A stretch of 23,133 nt of DNA from an uncultured Bacilli bacterium. GTDB lineage: Bacteria > Bacillota_I > Bacilli_A > RF39 > UBA660. The stretch lies in the NCBI GenBank assembly GCA_947630865.1, contig CANRJE010000011.1, positions 1-23,133 of the forward strand, written 5' to 3'. Under the pieces are notes generated by a model, which made no database searches, had not been told where the DNA came from, and saw only the letters and a program-made list of their open reading frames with translations. Both the position numbers and the translations under genes were made by a program. Below, one piece after another: positions 1 through 7,874 of the stretch; within the stretch, counting starts at the first letter, position 1; each line of letters starts with the position of its first letter.

Positions 1-46
1 CCAATCCCTTAAGTGTTATAGTTTTATTATTTATTTTATTATTTGT

Positions 47-68
47 CTTAGAAAATCTTTTTTCTAAG
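47..68. repeat. 9-bp perfect hairpin
   Basis: CTTAGAAAA (47-55) and TTTTCTAAG (60-68) form a perfect stem with a 4-nt loop, directly followed by a C9 tract. No coding region is visible in 1-230. The hairpin may be the 3' end of a gene lying to the left of the window, but no clean U-run follows on either strand. Confidence 0.5.
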
Positions 69-77
69 CCCCCCCCC
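69..77. repeat. C9 homopolymer tract
   Basis: Nine consecutive C residues in otherwise very AT-rich intergenic DNA, between a 9-bp hairpin and an imperfect palindrome. Tracts of this length are slippage-prone; its role is unknown. Confidence 0.8.
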
Positions 78-78
78 T

Positions 79-103
79 GGTTGACAAATTGTTAACCTTT
101 TTT
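79..103 (+). terminator. imperfect palindrome with T-run, possible terminator
   Basis: GGTTGACAA (79-87) faces TTGTTAACC (89-97) with one G.T pair, followed by six T residues (98-103). It could terminate a plus-strand gene that ends left of the window. The very small loop makes an operator-like palindrome an alternative. Confidence 0.35.
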
Positions 104-139
104 AATGTGCACATATTATCAACTACCTTTCCTATATTA

Positions 140-167
140 ATCATATCATATTGAAAATTTTTTTCAA
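140..167 (-). promoter_or_regulatory. possible minus-strand promoter with Spo0A-like site
   Basis: On the minus strand TTGAAA (167-162), a 16-bp spacer and TATGAT (145-140) resemble a sigma-A promoter reading out of the window to the left. Just upstream lies the Spo0A core TGTCGAA (plus TTCGACA at 173-179), preceded by a near copy TTCAACA at 163-169. In this AT-rich DNA the match may be chance. Confidence 0.25.
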
Positions 168-202
168 CATTTTTCGACATTTTTTATAATTTATAGTTTT
201 AA

Positions 203-241
203 ATATTAAAAAGATGATCAGATCTTAATTCTAATCATCTT
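203..241 (-). terminator. rho-independent terminator of the Fic gene
   Basis: A 12-bp stem (minus strand, plus positions 230-241 with 211-222, one G.U pair) and 7-nt loop are followed by a U-rich stretch (210-203). The stem begins inside the last codons of the Fic gene and contains its stop codon. Confidence 0.7.
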
Positions 242-968
242 CTAAAAAATATTTTGCTAACTTTTCATAATTATCTTGACTATTTAAACAAGTATCTATT
301 AAATATCCTTTTTCATTATTCATTTGATATTCCTTAATTCCTCTAATATAAAAATCTTTATTTCTATCTTCAATAAAAAATGGCATTATATTATTATATA
401 AACATTCTCTAAACATTATCATTCTGCCAATTCGACCATTTCCATCTTGAAAAGGATGAATTTTTTCAAACTTAACATGAAATTCTATTATATCTTCAAG
501 ATTTTTTTTAGGAATTTTTTTGTACCAATCTAGTAAACTCTTCATATCCTTAGAAACATCTTTAGGAAGTGAAGTTGTAATACTACCTACAAAGTTTTTC
601 TGACGTTTATATTCTCCAACATTAAACCACTCTTTTTCACTATCACTCAAAGTTCCATCTTTTAATAAAAAATGAAATTTTTTAATCATATCTTCTGTTA
701 ATTCATCGTCAATTGTATCTAACATATATTTAAATAACGTAAAATGATTTTTAGTTTCAGTAGCATCTTTTAAAACTATAACTTTATCAGTACTTGTTAA
801 AATTGTTCCAGTATCATAAATACTAGCTGTCTCATCAGGAGTTATAGTTGAACCTTCCATATGATTAGTATTATAAGCAAAATCTATTTGGGTTTTATGA
901 TACAAATTTCCTTTTAAATTCATATTTTTTTGGTCTATTAAGGCTTTTTTTATTTGACTAACTTCCAT
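231..968 (-). CDS. Fic-domain AMP transferase
   Basis: Fic proteins typically transfer AMP (less often other nucleotide groups) from a nucleotide to a hydroxyl side chain of a target protein. The catalytic loop is complete: HPFQDGNGRIGR from residue 171, with catalytic His171, Asp175 for Mg and the Arg179/Arg182 anion contacts. An upstream TNHMEG (residues 34-39) fits the inhibitory motif [S/T]xxxE[G/N] in the N-terminal position, with Glu38 as the presumed auto-inhibitory residue, so the enzyme is expected to be self-restrained. GEYKRQKN near 118 matches the usual GxYR-type segment before the catalytic helix. The 245-residue length is normal for a compact Fic protein. The start has a strong AGAGGAGGG six bases upstream. 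It has its own promoter and terminator and no partner gene, so it looks monocistronic. The target is not predictable. Confidence 0.93.
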   Translation of the reverse strand: MEVSQIKKALIDQKNMNLKGNLYHKTQIDFAYNTNHMEGSTITPDETASIYDTGTILTSTDKVIVLKDATETKNHFTLFKYMLDTIDDELTEDMIKKFHFLLKDGTLSDSEKEWFNVGEYKRQKNFVGSITTSLPKDVSKDMKSLLDWYKKIPKKNLEDIIEFHVKFEKIHPFQDGNGRIGRMIMFRECLYNNIMPFFIEDRNKDFYIRGIKEYQMNNEKGYLIDTCLNSQDNYEKLAKYFLEDD

Positions 969-1016
969 TTTTCCCTCCTCTTAATTTAAAAATTAGATTA
1001 ACTTTTTTCTAAATAA

Positions 1017-1045
1017 ATTATACCATGTATGCTTTTAGATGTGAA
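1017..1045 (-). promoter_or_regulatory. sigma-A type promoter of the Fic gene
   Basis: On the minus strand TTCACA (1045-1040), a 17-bp spacer and TATAAT (1022-1017) with TG just upstream of the -10. It lies about 50 bp before the Fic start codon. The spacing and perfect -10 make it convincing. Confidence 0.65.
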
Positions 1046-1144
1046 CTAATGAAAGAAAAAAAGATTAAATATTAAATTTTCAATATTTAACTTATTACCC
1101 ATACCAGTTTTTTTTAAATGCATACAATAAAGTGGTGAAAAAGT

Positions 1145-1915
1145 ATGTATATAAATATAGATGATATAAATATATATTATGAAAAATATGGTAATAGAAA
1201 ACAATCAATTTTAATTCTACCAGGTTGGGGAAATACTCGTTTAACTTTTACTTATTTAATCAATTATTTAAAAGACTATTTCACAGTTTATATTCTTGAT
1301 TATCCTGGATTTGGTAATTCAAGTATGATTATTCATGATTTAACTATAAAAAGTTATGCAGATATAGTCTATAATTTTATCAATAAGTTAAATATTCATA
1401 ATCCTATTTTAATTGGACATTCTTTTGGAGGTAGAATTATATCCCTTTTAACATCATCTTATAATATAAAAATTAAAAAACTATTATTAATAGATGTAGC
1501 TGGTATTAAAAAGAAAAAAAATATTAAATTAATAATTAAACAAACTACTTATAAATTATTAAAAAAACTAGGTTTAATTTTACCTAAAAAATTAAGAAAA
1601 AAATATCTAGATTTTCTCTTTGATAAATTCTCATCAACTGATTATAAATCTTTAGAAAAAAAAATGTTAAAAACATTTCAAAATGTAGTTAAAGAAGATT
1701 TAACTTGTTTTTATCAAAAAATAAAATTAGAAACATTAATTCTTTGGGGAGAATATGACTCTGAAACACCATTTACTGATGGAATAAAGCTTCATAAATT
1801 AATTAAAAATTCAGCTTTAATTAAAATAGATGAGACTACGCATTTTCCATATCTTGAAAAAAAATATTTAGTTTCTAGAATTATATATGAATATTTAAAA
1901 AAAGATATCATCTAA
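1145..1915 (+). CDS. alpha/beta-fold hydrolase
   Basis: A 256-residue single-domain serine hydrolase of the alpha/beta fold. Visible elements in order: an oxyanion-hole segment LPGWGN (25-30), DYPGFGNS, the nucleophile elbow GHSFGG (91-96, Ser93), a basic cap region (about 120-195), the acid segment WGEYDSETP (Asp205) and the terminal THFP (His233). The triad is therefore complete. There is no signal peptide, so it is cytoplasmic; the substrate (ester, thioester or lactone) cannot be read from sequence. GTGG sits a few bases before the ATG. The gene converges on the gene at 1908-2360 and overlaps it by 8 bp, sharing a palindromic terminator. Members of this family are sometimes found beside cell-wall synthesis genes, and murC is two genes away, but a link is only inference. 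Confidence 0.88.
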   Translation: MYINIDDINIYYEKYGNRKQSILILPGWGNTRLTFTYLINYLKDYFTVYILDYPGFGNSSMIIHDLTIKSYADIVYNFINKLNIHNPILIGHSFGGRIISLLTSSYNIKIKKLLLIDVAGIKKKKNIKLIIKQTTYKLLKKLGLILPKKLRKKYLDFLFDKFSSTDYKSLEKKMLKTFQNVVKEDLTCFYQKIKLETLILWGEYDSETPFTDGIKLHKLIKNSALIKIDETTHFPYLEKKYLVSRIIYEYLKKDII

Positions 1916-1928
1916 CGAATATCTTTTT
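1899..1928. terminator. bidirectional terminator containing both stop codons
   Basis: AAAAAGATAT (1899-1908) and ATATCTTTTT (1919-1928) form a perfect 10-bp stem with a 10-nt loop. The A-run/T-run flanks give a U-tail in either direction. The stops of the two convergent genes (1913-1915 plus, 1910-1908 minus) lie in or beside the loop. Confidence 0.75.
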
Positions 1929-2360
1929 ATTTAAGTAATCAATATCTAAACTATATTCAATAACTCCATATTCAAATACCTTATCAGTATTTTCTAAACC
2001 TTCAATATTAATATAATAAAAGTCATTGTCATAATAAATATTCTTTAAGTTTTCTAAAATACTAAACTCTTTAGTTTTAAAATAAAAATTAACATCATGA
2101 TTTATTTTAACTTTTATATCTATTAAATCTGGATTAAATAATAATTCTTCTTTTTTTTCAATTTCTAAAATTGTTCCATATCTTAGATTTTCAAATGCTA
2201 ATACTTCATAAATACCACCTATATTTAAATTATAGTATTTTATTAATCTAATAAAAATCTTTTTTATTTCTCTTGTAATATTTTCCTTTTCTTTTGATTT
2301 AAAAAAATAGTTATATAAATATAAAACTATTTTCTCATTATCTAATATTTTTACTCTCAT
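1908..2360 (-). CDS. hypothetical protein downstream of murC
   Basis: I do not recognise this 150-residue protein. It has no signal peptide or membrane segment and contains one Lys/Glu-rich helical N-terminal part (about 10-45) followed by alternating Ile/Tyr/Phe strands ending in DYLNKKIFVR, which suggests a small alpha/beta cytoplasmic protein. It follows murC by 27 bp on the same strand, so it is probably co-transcribed with it. It terminates with TGA inside a terminator shared with the convergent hydrolase gene. Long coding length, normal codon use and operon position support a real gene; the function is unknown. Confidence 0.75.
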   Translation of the reverse strand: MRVKILDNEKIVLYLYNYFFKSKEKENITREIKKIFIRLIKYYNLNIGGIYEVLAFENLRYGTILEIEKKEELLFNPDLIDIKVKINHDVNFYFKTKEFSILENLKNIYYDNDFYYINIEGLENTDKVFEYGVIEYSLDIDYLNKKIFVR

Positions 2361-2387
2361 ATAACATCATAATATTATATGTCTTTT

Positions 2388-3698
2388 TTATTTTTGGTTT
2401 AGTACTTTTTCAAATTCTTTAATAAGTGGAGTTATATTAGCACAACTCATAAAGCAAATGACATCATCTTTATAATCTAACAGCATATCAACTGTTTCTA
2501 TACTTATTTTTTTAGCATTAGGAATTTTTTTAATTAAGGTATCACTTGAAACATTTGGATAGTCTTCTTGACGTTCTCTATCACATTTAATATCTAAAAC
2601 AAAAGCACTATCAAAGTCACTTAAAACTTTAGCAAAATCTTCCATAAAAGCTTCTGTTCTTGAATAAGTATTTGGTAGAAAAACACCAACAATTTTTTTA
2701 TTTGGATATTTTTGTCTTGCACTCATTAAAACCGAACGAAGTTCCGTTGGATGATGGGCATAATCATCAACAATAATTGTATCTTTAATTCTTGTTTCAT
2801 TAAACCTTCTTGTTGCTCCTTCAAAATTAGAAAGAATATCTTCAACAATATCTTTTGGAATATTATAAAGAATTGAAGTCATAATTGCTGCTAAAGAATC
2901 TAAAATCATATGTCGACCAAATAATTTTAATTTAAAATGTCCATAAAATTCTCCTTTAAAGTATACATCATATGCACTAAAATCAGGAGTTAATTCTAAA
3001 TTCTTAGCTATTAAATCATTATTTTCATTAAATCCATAATAATAGGTTTCTTTAGATGTTTTTAATTTTAAAACATTTTTATCATCACCACATAAAACTA
3101 AATTTTTACTAGTCTTATTAGCTAATTTATTAAATGTCATGATTATATCATCAATATCTTTATAACATTCAGTATGTTCTAATTCAATATTTGTAACTAT
3201 TAAAGTTTCAGGACTATATTCTAAAAAATGTTTATCATATTCACAAGATTCAAGAACAAAAAACTTATTTTTTTTATCACCATGTCCTCTTCCATCACCT
3301 ACAAAATAATTAGTACCTAAATTTCTATCTAAAATACTAGAAATCATTAAACTAGTTGTTGTTTTACCATGTGTTCCTGAAACAGAAATTGTTCTAAATT
3401 CCTGGCTTAATTCACCAAGTAAATCTTGATATCTAATCATTTTTAAATTCAATTTTTCCATTCTCTTAATTTCTTTATGTTCCTTACTAACTGCTGTTGA
3501 ATAACAAACTATAAAGTCACTAGAAGGCATAAAACTTTCATCATGATAAACTTCTATTCCTCTTTTATTTAATCCTTCTAATGTATATTTATATTCCTTT
3601 GAATCATCATATCCAACTACTGTATTACCTAAATCATATAAAAGACTAGCAAGAGCACTCATTCCTGACCCTTTAATACCTATTAAATAATATTTCAT
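2388..3698 (-). CDS. murC: UDP-N-acetylmuramate--L-alanine ligase
   Basis: MurC adds L-Ala to UDP-MurNAc with ATP in the cytoplasm, the first amino acid of the peptidoglycan stem peptide. The three Mur-ligase domains are visible: an N-terminal UDP-binding Rossmann domain beginning YYLIGIKGSGMSALA, the central ATPase domain with SGTHGKTTT (107-115), ESCEYDKHF (150-158) and NIELEH, and the C-terminal domain with DDYAHHPTE (311-319). At 436 residues the length is typical. I start at the ATG at 3698, which gives the family-like N-terminus MKYYLIGIKG and has AGAGGTGGG upstream. An in-frame GTG at 3707 lies within that ribosome site and is unlikely. The promoter is divergent from that of the radical SAM gene. 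One hypothetical gene follows. MurC and Mpl ligases are similar, but the motif set and length favour MurC. Confidence 0.93.
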   Translation of the reverse strand: MKYYLIGIKGSGMSALASLLYDLGNTVVGYDDSKEYKYTLEGLNKRGIEVYHDESFMPSSDFIVCYSTAVSKEHKEIKRMEKLNLKMIRYQDLLGELSQEFRTISVSGTHGKTTTSLMISSILDRNLGTNYFVGDGRGHGDKKNKFFVLESCEYDKHFLEYSPETLIVTNIELEHTECYKDIDDIIMTFNKLANKTSKNLVLCGDDKNVLKLKTSKETYYYGFNENNDLIAKNLELTPDFSAYDVYFKGEFYGHFKLKLFGRHMILDSLAAIMTSILYNIPKDIVEDILSNFEGATRRFNETRIKDTIIVDDYAHHPTELRSVLMSARQKYPNKKIVGVFLPNTYSRTEAFMEDFAKVLSDFDSAFVLDIKCDRERQEDYPNVSSDTLIKKIPNAKKISIETVDMLLDYKDDVICFMSCANITPLIKEFEKVLNQK

Positions 3699-3722
3699 AA
3701 GACCCACCTCTTTTTATATCTC

Positions 3723-3731
3723 ATTATATCA
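3723..3731 (-). promoter_or_regulatory. extended -10 promoter of murC
   Basis: Minus strand TGATATAAT (3731-3723) is a perfect -10 with the TGn extension, about 25 bp before the murC start. No good -35 is visible, as is common for extended -10 promoters. Confidence 0.5.
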
Positions 3732-3793
3732 TATTCTTTAAAAATAAAATATCTATTTTTTAATTTTTATTGAGTTTTGATATTATTTGAAAC

Positions 3794-3821
3794 TTGAATT
3801 TTTTTTAAATCTCGATATAAT
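3794..3821 (+). promoter_or_regulatory. sigma-A type promoter of the radical SAM gene
   Basis: TTGAAT (3794-3799), 16-bp spacer, TATAAT (3816-3821). The start codon is at 3838 with GGTG just before it, so the leader is only about ten bases. This promoter shows that in-frame TTG codons upstream of 3838 are not starts. Confidence 0.65.
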
Positions 3822-3837
3822 ATTCTCGGTGATAAAA

Positions 3838-4731
3838 ATGAACACATTAAAAAAATGTAATCTTTGTCCAAGAAATTGTTCAGTCAATAGATATGAAAGT
3901 TTAGGTTATTGTAAACAAAGTAATAAAATAAGAATTTCAAAAGCTATTCTTACATACTTTGAAGAACCATGTATTTCTAATGAAAACGGAAGTGGTACAA
4001 TCTTTTTTTCAGGTTGTAATTTAGGTTGTATATTCTGTCAAAATGAAAAAATATCTCATAATAATTATGGTATGGAAATTACGATTAAAAGACTTGCTGA
4101 AATTATGATAGAACTAGAAAAAAAAGGTGCAATTAATATAAATTTAGTAACCCCTACTCCTCATATAGTAGGAATTAAAAAAGCTATCGTTAAAGCTAAA
4201 CAAATGGGATTAAAATTGCCAATCATTTATAACACTTCAAGTTATGAAAATGTTGAAGCTCTTAAAACTTTAGATGGGTTAATCGATATATACTTACCAG
4301 ATTTAAAATATTATGATGATAAATATGCCCTTAAATATTCATGTGCTAAAAATTATTTTCAAGTAGCAACTAAAGCAATAAAAGAAATGTATAGACAAGT
4401 AGGAAATCTTGAATTCACGGAAGATGGAAACATCAAAAAAGGTGTCATTGTAAGACACCTAATGCTACCAACTCTAAAAAATGATAGTAAAAAAATTATT
4501 AAATATTTATACGATACTTATCATGATAACATCTATTTAAGTATTATGAATCAATATACTGTTATGAAAAAATTAAAATACGAGGAATTAAATCAAAAAG
4601 TAAAAAAGAAAGACTATGATGAATTAATAGAATATGCTATAACTATAGGAGTTAAAAATGCTTATTGTCAATTAGATAATACAAGTAGTAAAGATTTTAT
4701 TCCTGATTTTAATCTTGAAGGAGTTAAATAA
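3838..4731 (+). CDS. PflA-like radical SAM protein (COG1313/PflX type)
   Basis: A 297-residue radical S-adenosylmethionine protein. The cluster-binding CxxxCxxC is at Cys60, Cys64 and Cys67 (GCNLGCIFCQN) and would hold a [4Fe-4S] cluster that cleaves SAM. An N-terminal four-Cys segment (Cys7, Cys10, Cys14, Cys25) precedes it, typical of the uncharacterised COG1313 group related to pyruvate formate-lyase activating enzymes. Further conserved-looking segments are VTPTPH, YNTSSYE, DIYLPDLKYYDD and VIVRHLMLP. The substrate of this group is not established and no glycyl-radical enzyme is nearby, so I do not call it an activase. The ATG at 3838 is chosen because the promoter -10 lies at 3816-3821. 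It converges on the next gene with its stop codon exactly abutting that gene's stop. Confidence 0.85.
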   Translation: MNTLKKCNLCPRNCSVNRYESLGYCKQSNKIRISKAILTYFEEPCISNENGSGTIFFSGCNLGCIFCQNEKISHNNYGMEITIKRLAEIMIELEKKGAININLVTPTPHIVGIKKAIVKAKQMGLKLPIIYNTSSYENVEALKTLDGLIDIYLPDLKYYDDKYALKYSCAKNYFQVATKAIKEMYRQVGNLEFTEDGNIKKGVIVRHLMLPTLKNDSKKIIKYLYDTYHDNIYLSIMNQYTVMKKLKYEELNQKVKKKDYDELIEYAITIGVKNAYCQLDNTSSKDFIPDFNLEGVK

Positions 4732-5742
4732 TTACTGAAACTTATTAATATCTTTAACCTTAATAGCTAAATAAGGTTTTTCTTTGCCTGTTTCTTTAGC
4801 AAATAAGATAAAATCATCTTCAAAGTTAAAAAATCTTCCAGGGGACGATGCTGAATAATTTAACTCTAATCCATCTTCACTTTTAACTTCTCCACCTTCA
4901 TTATCAAAATTAAAATTAATTACTTGTAAAGATTTACCAATTGTATAATTTTTATCTTTTAATTTAATATCTAGATTTCTTAAATCATAGAAATCTTTTT
5001 TTACTGTAAAATTAATATTACTCATCGTAATTGTATCATTTTCTTTAAAATCTTCATTTTTATTTAAATCTAGTTTACTATATATTTCTTCAAAGTTTTT
5101 TCCATCAAGTCCTTTAACTAATATAATCTCATCATCTGTAGTTGTTTCTAATAAAACAGCATAACTCTTAGAATCTTCATAAAACAATACTTTAACATTT
5201 TTATCTAAATCATGTGAACTTCCATTCTCAATTCCAAAAGTTTTCCTAGTTAAAATATCAAATGGGTATTCAAATTTAAATTTCTTAACTAACATTGAAT
5301 ATAATAAATAATCTTTACTATCATCAGTAAAATTAAAATCATTTAAAATTACACTTGTCTCATTAAATTTTTCTTTAATATCTTTTTCTATTTCTTCTTT
5401 TAAACTAGGATTCATAAAACCATATTTAGTATAATAACTATCACTATTCAAATCATTTTTATCAAAAGTTAATTGATTTAAATCATTAACTGTTTGATTG
5501 TTTTTAGTATTTACTAAAGAAATATCTCCTTCATTTAATTCTTTTAAATCATTCCAAACTAAATTTAAAGTAGAACACCAAATAGTATTTTCTTTTAAAT
5601 CACTAATAAGAGTTGGAACAACAAAACTAGAACTTACTGTAGTAGATTCTTCATAATCATTTCCTTTAACATAATAAACTATTAAACAAATAAATAGTAA
5701 AACTATCAATGTAAATGTTGGAATATATTCTTTTAATTTCAT
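4732..5742 (-). CDS. exported or membrane-anchored protein of unknown function
   Basis: A 336-residue protein with an N-terminal membrane helix (about residues 8-26, TLIVLLFICLIVYYV) and no lipobox Cys, followed by a mainly extracellular domain rich in Asn, Asp, Lys and aromatic residues. I do not recognise the family. The C-terminus (FEDDFILFAKETGKEKPYLAIKV) and a segment near residue 55 faintly recall serpins, but no reactive-centre hinge is evident. It is the last gene of the minus-strand operon. Its ATG overlaps the TGA of tcdA by 4 bp (ATGA), with AGGGAGG upstream, so translation is likely coupled. Its stop abuts the stop of the convergent radical SAM gene, leaving no intergenic space. 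Confidence 0.75.
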   Translation of the reverse strand: MKLKEYIPTFTLIVLLFICLIVYYVKGNDYEESTTVSSSFVVPTLISDLKENTIWCSTLNLVWNDLKELNEGDISLVNTKNNQTVNDLNQLTFDKNDLNSDSYYTKYGFMNPSLKEEIEKDIKEKFNETSVILNDFNFTDDSKDYLLYSMLVKKFKFEYPFDILTRKTFGIENGSSHDLDKNVKVLFYEDSKSYAVLLETTTDDEIILVKGLDGKNFEEIYSKLDLNKNEDFKENDTITMSNINFTVKKDFYDLRNLDIKLKDKNYTIGKSLQVINFNFDNEGGEVKSEDGLELNYSASSPGRFFNFEDDFILFAKETGKEKPYLAIKVKDINKFQ

Positions 5743-6422
5743 TTCTGATACCTCCCTATAAAATCATTTATAACATAACTTGCCATATAAAGTCCAAAAA
5801 TACTTGGAATAAAAGCATTAGACCCTATTATCTTTTCTCGTTTATCCCATGTTTCTTTAGAATAAACAACTTTTATATCTAAACATTCTTTATTATCTTT
5901 TAACTTATTTCTTAAAATTTTAGCTAACTTATCATAACTAGTATTTTTTAATTTATCTATTTCTATTTGACTAGGATTAAGTTTATAACCTGCACCCATA
6001 CTAGAAATTATTTTTATGTTTCTTTTTACAGCTTCTCTTATTATTAACTCCTTACTTTTTAAAGAATCACAACAGTCTAAAATATAATCTATTTTTTCTT
6101 TAAAGAAAATATCTTTGTTATCTTCATTATAAAAAATTTGATAAGTTGTAACTTTACAATTAGGATTAATATCTAAAATTCTTTCTTTTAGCACATCTAC
6201 TTTAAAACGACCAATCGTCTTATGCGTTGCAATTATTTGACGATTAATATTAGAAATATCAACTTTATCATAATCAGCAATTATTATATTGTTAATACCA
6301 GATCTTGCAAGAGCTTCAACTGCATATCCACCTACTCCTCCTACTCCAAGTACTAAAACATTTAAGTTTCTTAAATCATTAATTTTATTGCCTAACAAGA
6401 TTTCTAATCTTTGAAACTCCAT
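5739..6422 (-). CDS. tcdA: tRNA threonylcarbamoyladenosine dehydratase
   Basis: TcdA (CsdL/YgdL), an E1-like enzyme, uses ATP to cyclise t6A at tRNA position 37 to ct6A. The ThiF-type nucleotide site is clear: GVGGVGG (26-32), Asp50 at the end of the second strand, NINRQI (58-63) with Arg61, and Lys74 in the segment after it. DYILDCCDSLKSKE matches the later core strand and loop. Length 227 residues is slightly short but within the family. The N-terminus MEFQRLEILLG matches the RxxxLLG element common to TcdA. It starts two bases after the stop of the 5-formyltetrahydrofolate cyclo-ligase gene and overlaps the following gene by 4 bp. MoeB/ThiF proteins are the alternative, but no sulfur-carrier gene is present. 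Confidence 0.88.
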   Translation of the reverse strand: MEFQRLEILLGNKINDLRNLNVLVLGVGGVGGYAVEALARSGINNIIIADYDKVDISNINRQIIATHKTIGRFKVDVLKERILDINPNCKVTTYQIFYNEDNKDIFFKEKIDYILDCCDSLKSKELIIREAVKRNIKIISSMGAGYKLNPSQIEIDKLKNTSYDKLAKILRNKLKDNKECLDIKVVYSKETWDKREKIIGSNAFIPSIFGLYMASYVINDFIGRYQK

Positions 6423-6424
6423 AA

Positions 6425-6949
6425 CTACCTCTCTTCGATAACTTCATTCATTTTAATATCAAAGTCTTCTACTTCTAATTCATCAATTAATAACTCAGAA
6501 TAAGTAAGTCCTATTTTATAAAGATTATTATTTTCTAAAAACCTATCATAATAACCCTTACCATAACCTAGTCTATTATTGTTTTTATCAAATAGTAATC
6601 CTGGTACAATTATAACACTTTCTTTATTATTTGAAAATATATGATTAGTAGTTGGCTCTAAAATGTTAAATGCTCCTTGCTTCAAATCTTTAAAAGATTT
6701 TATTTTATAAAATTTGATATCTTGATTTTCTATTCTTGGAACATAGACATTTTTATTTTTCAAAAATTCTTTAATTAAATTCTTAGTATCAACTTCATAG
6801 TCTAAAGAAACATAAATCAAAATATTTTTAGCTTTTTGAACATTTTCATTTCCTAAAACCTTTTTTAAAATAATTTTATCTTTCATCTCTTTATCTTGAA
6901 TATTTCTTCGTAATTTTTTAGCATATTCTCTTAAATCATTTTTAGAAAT
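6425..6949 (-). CDS. 5-formyltetrahydrofolate cyclo-ligase
   Basis: This enzyme (MTHFS, YgfA/YqgN family) converts 5-formyl-THF to 5,10-methenyl-THF with ATP, returning stored folate to the one-carbon pool. Visible: N-terminal LREYAKKLRRNI, YVSLDYEVDT, VYVPRIENQDIKFYKI, GAFNILEPT, PGLLFDKNNNRLGYGKGYYDR (the signature) and the closing IGLTYSELL segment. The start is uncertain. The best ribosome site, GGAGGTGG, is encoded by the last Gly codons of the upstream gene and lies eight bases before an ATT at 6949, which gives a family-like 174-residue protein. The nearest in-frame ATG (6967) and GTG (6958) have no properly spaced site. Using ATT, the gene overlaps the upstream one by 8 bp; using ATG, by 26 bp. 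The function call is firm, the start is not. Confidence 0.85.
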   Translation of the reverse strand: MSKNDLREYAKKLRRNIQDKEMKDKIILKKVLGNENVQKAKNILIYVSLDYEVDTKNLIKEFLKNKNVYVPRIENQDIKFYKIKSFKDLKQGAFNILEPTTNHIFSNNKESVIIVPGLLFDKNNNRLGYGKGYYDRFLENNNLYKIGLTYSELLIDELEVEDFDIKMNEVIEER

Positions 6950-7874
6950 GACGACCACCTCCTCCATGAGATGATGAACTGCTTGAAGAATGAAATGATG
7001 AACCCCCATGACTAGAAGAACCGCTTCCAGAAGACCCACTTCCACCTGATGAAGAATATCTTGGAGTATGAGTTATTATAGTATTAACTAACCTATCTGT
7101 TTTTAAAGTTATTTCTTGATTTTCTAAATAGCTATTAGTTGATAAAACTTTTATTTTTAAACGAGTTTTAAAATAGCAAATAAGAGTTGGAATAAGAGTT
7201 ATAATAACAGTTAAAAAAATAATTAAAACGTAAGGCATTTCTCTAACATAATAAGGATTTCCATTATCATCAAAAATTAAATTTTCATTATCATTAGGAG
7301 TTCCTAAAGAATAATAATAACTTGTTTTTTCTATCATGTTACTAAATACTTCATAATACTCTTCATCGCTTATATAATAATAACCACTATCTAAAATACT
7401 TTCAATTCGACTATCATCATAAGTTTTAATAGCATATCCTGTTGTTGAAATATAAAGTTCACGTGTATCCATATCGATTAAGAATACTAATCCATCTCTA
7501 GTAGCATTAATACCAAAATTATTATAATCATAAAAATCATCAGCATAATTTCTAGCTGTTCCTTTAGGATTTTCATTAATTGTTACAATTGCTAAATCAT
7601 AATTCGTTTCTTTAATAAAATCAGATACTTCTAAAAATAAAGTTTCTTCTTCTTGGTCACTTAACAAATCAGCAAAGTCATAAATTTTACTACTTGCATC
7701 AACACAAGGAGTTTCTAAAATAGCACTTTGATTATTATTATTTTTTAATTCTTCTCGAACTTTTAAATCGTCTTTAGTCCTTTCGCAAGTTAAAATTTCT
7801 TTAGCTGAGGTTGGCAATAAATTAATGAAGAATAATAGAAGCAAAAAAGCTATATAATAAATTAATTTCTTCAT
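6942..7874 (-). CDS. TPM-domain membrane protein (YgcG-like)
   Basis: A 310-residue protein with an N-terminal signal/anchor helix (about 5-24), an extracytoplasmic TPM domain (about 62-190; YDFADLLSDQEEETL, YDLAIVTIN, RDGLVFLIDMDTRELYIST, and the DDSRIESILD segment), one transmembrane helix (about 213-234) and a cytoplasmic tail ending in a low-complexity Ser/Gly/His region (275-310). This order is typical of the TPM/YgcG family, whose molecular role in bacteria is poorly defined; some plant homologues act in photosystem II repair. It overlaps the upstream zinc-ribbon gene by 4 bp (ATGA) and its Gly codons form the ribosome site of the downstream gene. The pairing with a zinc-ribbon membrane protein suggests a joint envelope function, which is inference. 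Confidence 0.85.
   Translation of the reverse strand: MKKLIYYIAFLLLLFFINLLPTSAKEILTCERTKDDLKVREELKNNNNQSAILETPCVDASSKIYDFADLLSDQEEETLFLEVSDFIKETNYDLAIVTINENPKGTARNYADDFYDYNNFGINATRDGLVFLIDMDTRELYISTTGYAIKTYDDSRIESILDSGYYYISDEEYYEVFSNMIEKTSYYYSLGTPNDNENLIFDDNGNPYYVREMPYVLIIFLTVIITLIPTLICYFKTRLKIKVLSTNSYLENQEITLKTDRLVNTIITHTPRYSSSGGSGSSGSGSSSHGGSSFHSSSSSSSHGGGGRHF

Noticed and set aside
4732..5742. Serpin-family inhibitor
   Set aside because: Only faint similarity at two segments; no reactive-centre hinge or other serpin motif can be identified.
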